Shown here one piece after another: positions 8,298 to 16,464 of a stretch of 64,000 nt of DNA (position 1 is the first letter of the stretch; each line of letters opens with the position of its first letter). Below the pieces are notes generated by a model. The model made no database searches. It was given only the letters and a program-made list of their open reading frames with translations, and was not told the origin of the DNA. Position numbers and translations under genes: made by a program. Source of the stretch: Brachyspira aalborgi (GTDB taxonomy: Bacteria; Spirochaetota; Brachyspiria; Brachyspirales; Brachyspiraceae); contig NZ_SAXU01000001.1 of the NCBI RefSeq assembly GCF_008016455.1, positions 1,426,001 to 1,490,000 on the forward strand, read 5' to 3'.

Positions 8298-8879
8298 CTA
8301 TTCCTTATTCACTCTCTTATTAAATCTATTTTGAGCGATTATTGGCGATTCAAATAAAGCCACTTTCACGGCTTCGATAACTTTATTTGAAATATCATTG
8401 TCTATAATCTCTCTTTCGCTTTTGCTAAAAGAAGATAAAACATAATCGTTGACTTTCTTGCCAAAACTAGGTCTGCCGATTCCAATTCTTATTCTAAAAA
8501 AATCTTCGCTTTGTAATTGAGCTATCAAACTTTTAATTCCGTTATGTCCGCCCGAACTTCCTCCTTTCTTTATCTTAAAAGTTCCAAAAGGTAAATCCAT
8601 ATCGTCATATATAACAAAAATATCTTCAACAGAAACATTAAAAAATTTAGAAATATAAATAGCAGATTCTCCCGAAAGATTCATGAATGTTTGAGGCTTA
8701 AGAAGTATATATTGAATGTCGCCTTTTTTTCCTCTTGCGCATAAAGATTTTTTTTTATGATTATCAAAATCAACCGACAAACTTTCCGCTATTTTATCAA
8801 GAATAATAAAGCCTATATTATGTCTATTATTTTTATATTCTTCGCCGGGATTTCCGAGTCCTATAACGAGTTTAGTCAT
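8298..8879 (-). CDS. pth: Peptidyl-tRNA hydrolase (canonical copy)
   Basis: Cleaves peptidyl-tRNA released by stalled ribosomes. The 193-residue protein has all family landmarks: GLGNPGEEYKNNRHN with the catalytic His, KPQTFMNLSGE (substrate-binding Asn), YDDMDLPFG (catalytic Asp), and the Gly-rich loop GGSSGGHNGIKS. Start chosen at 8879 (MTKLVIGLGNPG); an upstream in-frame ATG at 8912 would add 11 residues that are inside the previous gene. The start overlaps the upstream paralogue's stop by 8 bases. Last gene of the tRNA-Gln/prs/ctc/pth unit. Confidence 0.9.
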   Translation of the reverse strand: MTKLVIGLGNPGEEYKNNRHNIGFIILDKIAESLSVDFDNHKKKSLCARGKKGDIQYILLKPQTFMNLSGESAIYISKFFNVSVEDIFVIYDDMDLPFGTFKIKKGGSSGGHNGIKSLIAQLQSEDFFRIRIGIGRPSFGKKVNDYVLSSFSKSEREIIDNDISNKVIEAVKVALFESPIIAQNRFNKRVNKE

Positions 8880-9474
8880 GATATTTATTTTTAGCCGCTT
8901 TCGGAGATTCAAATAAAGCTATACAAGCGGCGTCAACTATTTCTTCCGATATGCTTTTTATATTTTTTCTCTCTTCTTTTGTAAAAGGAGCTAATAAAAA
9001 ATCGGCAGGCTCTTCGTTTTTATCGGGCTTTCCTATTCCTACGCCTATTCTTGTAAAATTATCGCTCTTTAAAGAATCTTCTATACTTTTAATGCCGTTA
9101 TGTTTAAGCGGTCCTTCTCTTGCTTCTTTGCTATTATAAATATCGTTTTCTTCTACTGCGGGAATAACTTTAAATTTTCCTACGGGTATATTCATGTCGT
9201 CATAAATTACGATAATATCGTCAACGGCTATTTTCATAAAACTTGCCATATATAAAGCGGCTTCTCCCGAAAGATTCATGAAAGTAAGAGGCTTTAATAG
9301 AAGATATTCCATTTTTCCATGCTTGCCTCTTCCAAATATCGTTTTCTTTTTTCTTATTTCCAAATCGACATTAAGCTTTTTAGCCATTCTATCTAACATC
9401 ATATAGCCGACATTATGTCTATTATTTTTATATTCTTCGCCGGGATTTCCAAGTCCCATAACTAATTTCATCAT
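8872..9474 (-). CDS. Second peptidyl-tRNA hydrolase paralogue, altered loop
   Basis: A 200-residue Pth-family protein directly upstream of the canonical copy. It keeps the His (NRHN), the Asn (FMNLSGE) and the Asp (YDDMNIPVG), so catalysis is plausible. The Gly-rich substrate loop is replaced by an acidic, longer segment (AVEENDIYNSKEAREGPLKHNGIKS), which may change which tRNAs or peptides are accepted. The first 35 coding bases past the start region are identical in the two copies, suggesting a recent conversion tract. Whether it is a specialised or redundant hydrolase cannot be told. Confidence 0.8.
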   Translation of the reverse strand: MMKLVMGLGNPGEEYKNNRHNVGYMMLDRMAKKLNVDLEIRKKKTIFGRGKHGKMEYLLLKPLTFMNLSGEAALYMASFMKIAVDDIIVIYDDMNIPVGKFKVIPAVEENDIYNSKEAREGPLKHNGIKSIEDSLKSDNFTRIGVGIGKPDKNEEPADFLLAPFTKEERKNIKSISEEIVDAACIALFESPKAAKNKYHD

Positions 9475-9500
9475 TAAAATATACCTAATAAATTACTAAA

Positions 9501-10100
9501 TTATGACGCTGGAGTTTCTTCTTTCTTATTTACATTTTCTTCTTCTTGAGTAGTGACAACCGTAACTACCGCTTTTGAAGAATCGCCCACAGGGTCAACG
9601 CCTTCTGGAAATTTAATATCGCTAATATGCAAACTGCTTCCAACTTTTAAATCGCTAACATCGACTATTAGTTCTCTCGGAATAGAATCGGGAAACGCTT
9701 TTATCGGAAGTTCGTATTCAACTTGCTCTAAAGTTCCTCCACCCAAACGAACGCCTTCGGGAATTCCTTCGATATGAATAGGAACAAAAGTTTTAATTTT
9801 TTTATTTCTGTCTATCTCATAAAAATCTATATGAGTAATAATTCTTTTAATTCCGTCTATTTGATAATCTTTTACCAAAACTTCTCGCGCTTTATCGTTT
9901 TCTATATCCAAAGTTATAATCGAATGCTGTCCCGCTAAAGAAAACACTTTATAAAATTCTTTTAATTCTACGGCTATAGAATATTCTTTTCCTCTTCCGT
10001 AAAGAGAAGCCAAAGCGTAACCTTCGTTTCTTAATTTTTTTCCGACACTTTTTGTTTTAGTGTCTCTTTGTAAAGCTTTAATAGTATAATTTTCGCTCAT
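9501..10100 (-). CDS. ctc: 50S ribosomal protein L25 / general stress protein Ctc
   Basis: A 199-residue L25 of the long Ctc type: an N-terminal 5S rRNA-binding domain (TKSVGKKLRNEGYALASLYGRG) and the C-terminal TL5-like domain (VPIHIEGIPEGVRLGG). It ends in an acidic Glu/Lys tail. SD GGAAG precedes the ATG. The order prs-ctc-pth is widespread in bacteria, supporting all three calls. Confidence 0.9.
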   Translation of the reverse strand: MSENYTIKALQRDTKTKSVGKKLRNEGYALASLYGRGKEYSIAVELKEFYKVFSLAGQHSIITLDIENDKAREVLVKDYQIDGIKRIITHIDFYEIDRNKKIKTFVPIHIEGIPEGVRLGGGTLEQVEYELPIKAFPDSIPRELIVDVSDLKVGSSLHISDIKFPEGVDPVGDSSKAVVTVVTTQEEENVNKKEETPAS

Positions 10101-10133
10101 TTTTTACTTCCTTATAATTTTAAAAATAATTTT

Positions 10134-11087
10134 TTATTTATCAAATAAAACGCTTATAGACATTTCCGTATGTATATGTCTAATGGCGTCTGCAATTGCA
10201 GGAGCTACGGAAATAACTTCTATTTTATTTCCTAATCTTTCATTTATAACTTTTAAACTATCCGTTATATAAAGTTTTTCTATCTCGCTTGCGTTAATTC
10301 TCTCGTAAACATCGCCCGAACAAACTGCATGCGTTATAAATACGAATATTTTTCTCATACCAGATTGTTTTAAAGCGTTAATACTTTTTATAAGAGTGCC
10401 TCCCGTATCTATTATATCGTCAATAATAATAGCGTCTTTTCCTTTAACATCTCCTATAATATTCATTACCTCGCATTCGTTGGCTCTGTCTCTTCTCTTA
10501 TCTATAATAGCTATATCAAGTTTCAAGGCTTTAGCTATCAATCTTGCCCTTCCTATTCCTCCAATATCGGGAGAAACTATTATAGAATTCGATATATCCA
10601 AATCTTTTCTTATTTTCTCTAAAAATATATTTTTAGATTGCATATGGTCGACTGGTATATCAAAAAAACCTTGTATTTGAGCCGCATGCAAATCTAAAGA
10701 TAAAACTCTGCCTACTCCAGATTCGGTTAATAGATTCGCAACTAATTTAGCGGTTATAGGAACTCTCGGCTCGTTTTTTCTATCCTGCCTAGAATAACCA
10801 TAATAAGGAATTACTGCCGTTATTCTTTTAGCGCTCGCTCTTTTCAAAGCGTCTATAATACAATAAAGTTCCATCCAATTTTCATTGCTTGAAGGTCTGC
10901 CCGTAGGTTGTATTACATATACATCCTTATTTCTAACGGACTCTCCAACTTGAACAAAAACTTCTCCATCTGCAAATCTACGAATCTCCATATCTCCCAA
11001 TTTGAGATTCATATTTTTAACGACATCTTCGGCAAGTTTAGGATTCGCCGTGCCACTTAAAACAAGTATTTCATTTTCCATGCTCAT
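10134..11087 (-). CDS. prs: Ribose-phosphate pyrophosphokinase
   Basis: Makes PRPP from ribose-5-phosphate and ATP, feeding purine, pyrimidine, His and Trp synthesis. About 317 residues with FADGEVFVQ, the ATP/Mg site LDLHAAQIQGFFDIPVDH, and the PRPP loop IIDDIIDTGGTL. Start chosen at 11087 (MSMENEIL) because an AGGA lies 8 bases upstream; the longer open frame from 11192 would run through tRNA-Gln and is rejected. The second Met (11081) is an alternative. Confidence 0.95.
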   Translation of the reverse strand: MSMENEILVLSGTANPKLAEDVVKNMNLKLGDMEIRRFADGEVFVQVGESVRNKDVYVIQPTGRPSSNENWMELYCIIDALKRASAKRITAVIPYYGYSRQDRKNEPRVPITAKLVANLLTESGVGRVLSLDLHAAQIQGFFDIPVDHMQSKNIFLEKIRKDLDISNSIIVSPDIGGIGRARLIAKALKLDIAIIDKRRDRANECEVMNIIGDVKGKDAIIIDDIIDTGGTLIKSINALKQSGMRKIFVFITHAVCSGDVYERINASEIEKLYITDSLKVINERLGNKIEVISVAPAIADAIRHIHTEMSISVLFDK

Positions 11088-11116
11088 TTCTACAATCCTA
11101 AATTTAAGCGGAAATA

Positions 11117-11188
11117 TTGGGGTGGGAGGATTCGAACCCCCGAATAATTGGACCAAAACCAATTGTCTTACCGCTTGACGACACCCCA
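11117..11188 (-). tRNA. tRNA-Gln (anticodon TTG)
   Basis: A full cloverleaf: acceptor TGGGGTG with CACCCCA, D-arm GTCAAGCGGTAAGAC, anticodon stem ATTGG/CCAAT with loop TTTTGGT (TTG at positions 34-36), and T-arm with GGTTCGAATCC. The discriminator is A; no CCA is encoded (the next bases are TATTT), so CCA must be added after transcription. It is the first element of the prs operon. Confidence 0.93.
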
Positions 11189-11221
11189 GCAATTGACTTA
11201 ATTTAATTTTTAAGTTTGTTA

Positions 11222-11250
11222 ATTATACTCTAAAAAAATATTTTTGTCAA
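11222..11250 (-). promoter_or_regulatory. Consensus promoter for tRNA-Gln/prs
   Basis: TTGACA (11245-11250) and TATAAT (11222-11227) with a 17-base spacer, all perfect. Start of transcription is expected a few bases before 11215, about 27 bases from the mature tRNA 5' end. Strong constitutive expression is expected. Confidence 0.85.
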
Positions 11251-11334
11251 GCATATAATAAAGGTTTAATAAAGCATATTTACTTTAATATTATATATGT
11301 TAAAATTACCAAAATAAAATTATTGGAGTAATTC

Positions 11335-11799
11335 ATGGGATTTTTCACTAAAAAAATTGAAATAAAAAGCCCTATAAAAGGCAAATTAATCGACATAACG
11401 GATGTAAAAGACGAAGCGTTTTCAAGCAAAGCTTTGGGAGATGGAATGGCAATAATTCCCGCAGACGGAAAAGTTTGCTCTCCTATAGATGGCGAAGTTG
11501 TAACTATGATTGATACAAATCATGCAATAGGTTTGGAAACTAAAGGCGTAGAAATTTTAATTCATATTGGAATGGATACGGTTAAACTTGAAGGAAAACA
11601 TTTTAAGTCGAATGTTAAAGAAGGTTATAAAATAAAGGCTGGAACTCTTTTAATAGAATTCGATAAAGAAGAAATTGAAAAAGAATACGATATAACATCG
11701 CCTATAATTATTTCTAATTTTACCGAATTAAAAGAATGCATTAAAACCGAACCGAGAGAAGTTAATGTTGGCGATTTAATTATGACGGTAATAAAATAA
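11335..11799 (+). CDS. PTS system EIIA-Glc-like protein
   Basis: A 154-residue single-domain EIIA of the glucose superfamily. The phosphorylated His lies in LIHIGMDTV (about residue 77), with the second conserved His in NHAIGL (about 63). It takes phosphate from HPr and hands it to a PTS EIIB; free EIIA-Glc proteins in many bacteria also regulate other transporters. No EIIBC, HPr or EI gene lies nearby. SD GGAG is upstream. The 26-base gap to the next gene is short, but they are functionally unrelated. Confidence 0.88.
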   Translation: MGFFTKKIEIKSPIKGKLIDITDVKDEAFSSKALGDGMAIIPADGKVCSPIDGEVVTMIDTNHAIGLETKGVEILIHIGMDTVKLEGKHFKSNVKEGYKIKAGTLLIEFDKEEIEKEYDITSPIIISNFTELKECIKTEPREVNVGDLIMTVIK

Positions 11800-11824
11800 T
11801 AATTTAAATAATTAAAGAGTAATA

Positions 11825-12577
11825 ATGTTAAATATTATCGAACTAAACGATATTCAAAATATAGAATCAAAATATTATATGAAACCTATAATAGACGCTA
11901 TTAATTTAGATATATCAAAAAATAATTTAAAATGGCATGAGGTTTTTGACAGACTTTATAATTATTTAGAAAACAATAAAGATACGGTAAAAGAACTTAC
12001 TCAAAAAAGAGTTAAAGAAGGAAAAATTAAAAATTCAGAGCAAGCTATAAAAAGTATAGCGGGCGGAGCTTTTAGTAATCTCATTATTTGGGTATTCTTA
12101 AAAAACAAAGAAAATAATTATATAAAAGAGAATATTTTTATTACTTCAAATATTAGAAGAATAAAAGAATGGCAAAAATTATTTTTAATTAAAGTCGGAG
12201 AAGAAACTCAAAAACCAGATGTTGATTTGGTTATATATAGTTTAAACTCAAATAATGATTTAAATAAATGTCTTATTTTATCGCTTAAAACTTCTTTAAG
12301 AGAAAGAGCTGGACAAACTTATAAATGGAAATTATTAATGGAAATTGCAAAAGAAGAATCTAAATTAAAAGATAAATACGATATATCTTATAATCCTCCC
12401 GTTTTACCGTTGGTTTGTTTTGCTACGGTTAATTTTTATAATGAAATTAATAATCCGCAAAATAGAGGAATGTTTAAATTTTTCGATTGCGCTTTTATTG
12501 GTAAGAATATTGAAACAAAAGACTTTATTAAACCGTTAAGCTACATTATCGAATATGTTAATAAGGAACTTTCATGA
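11825..12577 (+). CDS. Type II restriction endonuclease, BsaWI-like
   Basis: A 250-residue protein with a PD-(D/E)xK-like core: KPDVDLVI (about residues 136-143) followed by ILSLKTSLRERAGQTYKWK (about 158-175). This KTSxRERAGQTYKWK block is what I recall from the BsaWI-type family, enzymes that cut CCGG-containing sites; the exact site here is not known. It overlaps the methylase gene by 4 bases, the usual coupling of an R-M pair, with the nuclease first. Codon bias is as AT-rich as its neighbours. Confidence 0.7.
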   Translation: MLNIIELNDIQNIESKYYMKPIIDAINLDISKNNLKWHEVFDRLYNYLENNKDTVKELTQKRVKEGKIKNSEQAIKSIAGGAFSNLIIWVFLKNKENNYIKENIFITSNIRRIKEWQKLFLIKVGEETQKPDVDLVIYSLNSNNDLNKCLILSLKTSLRERAGQTYKWKLLMEIAKEESKLKDKYDISYNPPVLPLVCFATVNFYNEINNPQNRGMFKFFDCAFIGKNIETKDFIKPLSYIIEYVNKELS

Positions 12578-13860
12578 ATACGGTAAAGTCAAATAATTCC
12601 GTTTTAAATTATTATTCTAACGATAATATTGACAATATAAATTATAATTCAAAATATGATTTTAAGGGAGAATGTTATAATTCTTTATATCCTAATTTGC
12701 ATAAATATCCCGCGACAATGCTGCCGCAAATCGGATTAGAATTATTAAAAGAGTTTAAAGCGAAAAAGACAAATTTATTAGACCCTTATTGCGGAAGCGG
12801 AAGTAGTTTTAGTAGCGGATTGGAATATGGAATTAAAGAATTTGTAGGATTCGATTTAAATCCTTTAGCGATTCTTATTTCAAAAGCAAAATTAAATTAT
12901 ATAGAAACCGATATTTTAAATAAAGAAAAAAATAAAATAAAAAATAAAATTATTAAAAAAAATTATAATTCAAATTATGAGATTTTAAAATCAAAAATTC
13001 TAAATAATATTAAAAATATAGATTTTTGGATAGAAAAGAAAACTCAAGAAGATTTAATTTTTATATATAGCGTTATTGAAAGTATAAAAAATAAACCAAA
13101 TATTAAAAATATTTTTTTGCTTGCATTTAGCGAAACTTTAAGAGAGGCGAGCTATACAAGAAATAACGAGTTTAAACTTTTTAGAATGCAAAATTATCAA
13201 AATTATAAACCAGACGCTTTTTCTATATTTGCTCAAAAATTAGATTCTATCGTAGAAAATTATTTAAATATTTATAAGCCAAAATTAAAAAATATTAGTT
13301 TTCATTTATATAATTCGAGTTTTATTCCTTCAAATATAATGTTTGATAATATTCTAACAAGTCCGCCTTATGGAGATTCTAAAACCACCGTAGCTTACGG
13401 ACAGTTTTCAACTTTCATTAACGAATGGCTTGGATTTGCAAATGCAAGAAAATTAGATTCTATTCTTATGGGAGGCAAAAAAGTTAAAAATCTTTATACT
13501 AAAGGAATAATTAAAAAATATATATTTGAAATTGAAAAAATAGATAAAAAAAGAGCTTTTGAAGTTTCAAGTTTTTATTTTGATTTGGAAAAGAGTATAA
13601 AATCTTTGATAAATTCTATAAATATAAAAGGGTTGTCTTTTTTCGTTGTAGGAAATCGCAGAGTAAAAAATATCGAACTTCCAACGGATAAATTTATCGC
13701 TCAATTATTTGAAGAAAATAATTTTAAGCATATAACGACAATAGAAAGAAAAATTTCAAATAAAGCTATGCCTATAAGAAATTCGCCTACAAATAAAATT
13801 GGCATTCTTTCAAATACAATTAATAAAGAATATATAATCGTATGCCAAAAAAATAAATAA
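12574..13860 (+). CDS. DNA methyltransferase of the R-M pair
   Basis: A 428-residue methylase. The AdoMet-binding motif reads DPYCGSGSS (about residues 70-78) with the partner acidic strand FVGFDLNP, and the catalytic motif reads TSPPYG (about 262-267). An SPPY motif is common in N4-cytosine methylases and also in some N6-adenine ones. Motif I precedes motif IV. It should protect the site cut by the endonuclease encoded immediately upstream. A weak 6-bp hairpin (13862-13879) lies between it and the convergent regulator. Confidence 0.82.
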   Translation: MNTVKSNNSVLNYYSNDNIDNINYNSKYDFKGECYNSLYPNLHKYPATMLPQIGLELLKEFKAKKTNLLDPYCGSGSSFSSGLEYGIKEFVGFDLNPLAILISKAKLNYIETDILNKEKNKIKNKIIKKNYNSNYEILKSKILNNIKNIDFWIEKKTQEDLIFIYSVIESIKNKPNIKNIFLLAFSETLREASYTRNNEFKLFRMQNYQNYKPDAFSIFAQKLDSIVENYLNIYKPKLKNISFHLYNSSFIPSNIMFDNILTSPPYGDSKTTVAYGQFSTFINEWLGFANARKLDSILMGGKKVKNLYTKGIIKKYIFEIEKIDKKRAFEVSSFYFDLEKSIKSLINSINIKGLSFFVVGNRRVKNIELPTDKFIAQLFEENNFKHITTIERKISNKAMPIRNSPTNKIGILSNTINKEYIIVCQKNK

Positions 13861-13892
13861 ATTCTATTACTATAGAATTATTTATAAAATAA

Positions 13893-15230
13893 TTATTCGT
13901 TATAATCCTTCAATTTTCTGTAAAGCGTAGCTCTTTCAATTCCTAAAATTTTTGAAACTTGAGCTTTATTAAAATTATTTCGACTTAATAAATAATTAAT
14001 ATATTTTTTTTCAAGCTCTTCTAAAGTTAAATCTTTATCTATAGAAAAAATTTCTTCATTCGATTTCAACGCCCAATCGGGAATATTGCTTTCTTCTATT
14101 TTTCCATCTATGGACATTACAACCATTGTCTCTATCATATTTCTTAATTCTCTTACATTTCCTTCCCATTGAAGAGACGATAATATTTTATATACTTTTT
14201 TATCAACGGATTTAATTTCTATAGAATGAACGGCTGAAAATTCTTTAATAAAATTATCTATAAGAAGCGGAATATCTTCCCTTCTCTCTCTCAAAGGAGG
14301 CATTTCTATTTTTATAACATTTAATCTATAATATAAATCTTCTCTAAATTTTCCTTCTTTAATCTCTTCCGATAATTTTTTATTTGTTGCGGCTATAACT
14401 CTTATATCTACATTTATTGGAATATTTGAACCGACATGCTCGATTACTCTCTCTTCTAAAACTCTTAAAAGTTTAACTTGAACGGTTTGATTAATCTCTC
14501 CTATTTCATCCAAAAAAATTGTGCCTTTATTAGCCGCTTCAAATCTTCCGATTTTTTTATCAATCGCTCCCGTAAAAGCGCCTTTTTCATGTCCAAATAA
14601 TTCGCTTTCCAAAACGCCTTCCGATAAAGCGGCGCAGTTTACCGTTATATAAGGTTGCTTCGCTCTGTCTGAAATTTGATGAATAGCGTTTGCTACAAGT
14701 TCTTTACCCGTTCCGCTTTCGCCTTCTATTAAAACCGTAGCCTTTGTTCTTGCAACCTGTTTTATCGCTTCGTAAACTTTAAGCATTTTTGAACTATGTC
14801 CAATCATTCCGTAAAAACTTTCATGATAATCGACTCTTCTCTCAAGGCTTTCGTTAGTTTTCTTTATATTTTTACTTTCCAAAGCTCGCGCTATTATTAA
14901 AAGCATTTTATCCAAATTAAAAGGTTTTGTCATAAAATCGTAAGCGCCTAATCTCATCATATCGACAGCGGTTTCAATATTTCCATGTCCCGTTAAAATT
15001 ATTACGGGAATATGTTTGTCAAAATCTAAAACATCTTTTAAAAATTCTTCTCCCGTTTTTTCGGGCATTTTCAAGTCGGTAATAACCAAATCGATTCCGC
15101 CTTTATAAACTATATCGATTCCCTTATCTCCATTTTCCGCGGTTGCAACCTCATAACCTTCGTATTCCAAAGATTTTTTTATTCCGTCTCTTATATTTTT
15201 TTCATCGTCAATTATTAGTATTTTAGCCAT
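13893..15230 (-). CDS. NtrC-family sigma-54-dependent response regulator
   Basis: A 445-residue regulator with three domains: a receiver (phosphorylated Asp at about residue 52 in VITDLKMP), an AAA+ sigma-54 activation domain (Walker A GESGTGKE and the sigma-54 loop ELFGHEKGAFTGA), and a C-terminal Fis-type helix-turn-helix (NKAQVSKILGIERATLYRKL). It should activate sigma-54 promoters when phosphorylated. The kinase gene upstream overlaps it by 8 bases, so the two form one system. Target genes are not shown here. Confidence 0.93.
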   Translation of the reverse strand: MAKILIIDDEKNIRDGIKKSLEYEGYEVATAENGDKGIDIVYKGGIDLVITDLKMPEKTGEEFLKDVLDFDKHIPVIILTGHGNIETAVDMMRLGAYDFMTKPFNLDKMLLIIARALESKNIKKTNESLERRVDYHESFYGMIGHSSKMLKVYEAIKQVARTKATVLIEGESGTGKELVANAIHQISDRAKQPYITVNCAALSEGVLESELFGHEKGAFTGAIDKKIGRFEAANKGTIFLDEIGEINQTVQVKLLRVLEERVIEHVGSNIPINVDIRVIAATNKKLSEEIKEGKFREDLYYRLNVIKIEMPPLRERREDIPLLIDNFIKEFSAVHSIEIKSVDKKVYKILSSLQWEGNVRELRNMIETMVVMSIDGKIEESNIPDWALKSNEEIFSIDKDLTLEELEKKYINYLLSRNNFNKAQVSKILGIERATLYRKLKDYNE

Positions 15231-16428
15231 TTAATAAATCCGTTTTTAAAAATTTTTGATTTTCTTGTAATAAAGGCAATTTTATTATAACTTCGGCTCC
15301 TTTATTATATTCGCTTTCTATATTAATATTTCCGTTATGAGCTTCGATTATTCTAGCGACATTTGTAAGTCCGAGTCCCGTGCCGTGTCTTTTTGTCGTA
15401 AAATAAGGCTCAAAAATTTTTGGAAGCATATCTTCTTTTATTCCGATTCCGTTATCTTTTACGATTATAAGCGCATAATTATCGATAGTTTTTAATTTTA
15501 TTTGAATTTCTTTTTTATAATCTTTTTTATTTTTAATTTCCGCTTTTTCTAAAAGTGAATCAATCGCATTTTGTATAATATTTATTAAAGATTGTTTTAT
15601 ATATCTTTCGTCAATTCGCAATATTAAATTGTCTTTATCAAATTTAATTTCAATATTTATATTATTATTTTCAATTTCGTATTTCAAAAAATCTACTGTC
15701 GATAAAATTAAAGAGTTAATATTTATCTCTTCCAAATTAAGCTCCAACTTTCTAACCGAAAATAAAAAAGAATTAATAGTATCTTCGAGTCTTCCAATCT
15801 CTTCTTTAATAATAGCGCAATAATCTTTTAGCTCTAAAAAACATTGAGAAGAATTGTCGATATTTTTTTTAATAATTTTTTCAATAAGCTGAATATATAT
15901 CGAAATAGAACCTAAAGGATTTTTTATTTCATGCGCGACACCCGCAGCCAAAGTGGTGAGAGAAGCCAACTGCTCGGCTCTTTTAAGTTTTTGAGAGTTT
16001 TCATAAGTTTGAGTTATATCGAAAGCTTTTATTAAAGTTCCTATTATTCTTCCGCTCTCTCCCAAAGGAAAAATATTTATTTGTAGTATTCTTTTATTAT
16101 CTTCGTCTTTTAATAATTTTGTATTTGAATCATTTTCTTTAATAAGTTCCAAAATTATTTTTCCCGTTTCCGTTTCAGATAAATATTTTGAAAGCGGTTC
16201 GTTTTCAGAGTTTCTTGGAATTGAAAACAAAAAACATGCTTTTTTATTTATTCCTTGAATTATTCCGTTTATGTCGATTGAAATAATTCCTTCTTCCAAA
16301 TTTTCTATAATAGTATTTTGAGAATAACATAAATCGGATAACCTTTCAAATATTCTTTTTTTTTCATTATCCGAAACTTTATCGAAACTCTTTAAAAATT
16401 TATCGAAAAATTGATTTGCTCTATTCAT
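15223..16428 (-). CDS. Soluble PAS sensor histidine kinase (NtrB-like)
   Basis: A 401-residue kinase with no membrane segment. A PAS domain (about residues 35-140) precedes HisKA with the phospho-acceptor His in AHEIKNPLGSISI, then HATPase (N box with IQNAIDSL, G1 DNGIGI, G2 GTGLGL). The absence of membrane helices suggests an internal signal, as in NtrB or flagellar FlgS-type kinases. It feeds the adjoining sigma-54 regulator. Flanking CheA makes a motility link possible but not proven. Confidence 0.9.
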   Translation of the reverse strand: MNRANQFFDKFLKSFDKVSDNEKKRIFERLSDLCYSQNTIIENLEEGIISIDINGIIQGINKKACFLFSIPRNSENEPLSKYLSETETGKIILELIKENDSNTKLLKDEDNKRILQINIFPLGESGRIIGTLIKAFDITQTYENSQKLKRAEQLASLTTLAAGVAHEIKNPLGSISIYIQLIEKIIKKNIDNSSQCFLELKDYCAIIKEEIGRLEDTINSFLFSVRKLELNLEEININSLILSTVDFLKYEIENNNINIEIKFDKDNLILRIDERYIKQSLINIIQNAIDSLLEKAEIKNKKDYKKEIQIKLKTIDNYALIIVKDNGIGIKEDMLPKIFEPYFTTKRHGTGLGLTNVARIIEAHNGNINIESEYNKGAEVIIKLPLLQENQKFLKTDLLNG

Positions 16429-16464
16429 TTTTAAAGTATATTAGAAATATAAAAAACTTCAATA

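Noticed and set aside
8880-8912. Longer start for the second pth
   Set aside because: The extra 11 residues lie inside the upstream paralogue and do not match the family start.
9553-9777. Plus-strand ORF opposite ctc
   Set aside because: Shadow of a well-supported gene; no SD and no recognisable protein. The same applies to similar antisense frames across cheA, gatB, gatA and ftsK.
11088-11192. N-terminal extension of prs
   Set aside because: The extended open frame runs antisense-free straight through the tRNA-Gln gene; a good SD and the family start are at 11087.
13862-13879. Strong terminator between the methylase and the NtrC-like gene
   Set aside because: Only a 6-bp AT-rich hairpin is present, too weak to call with confidence.
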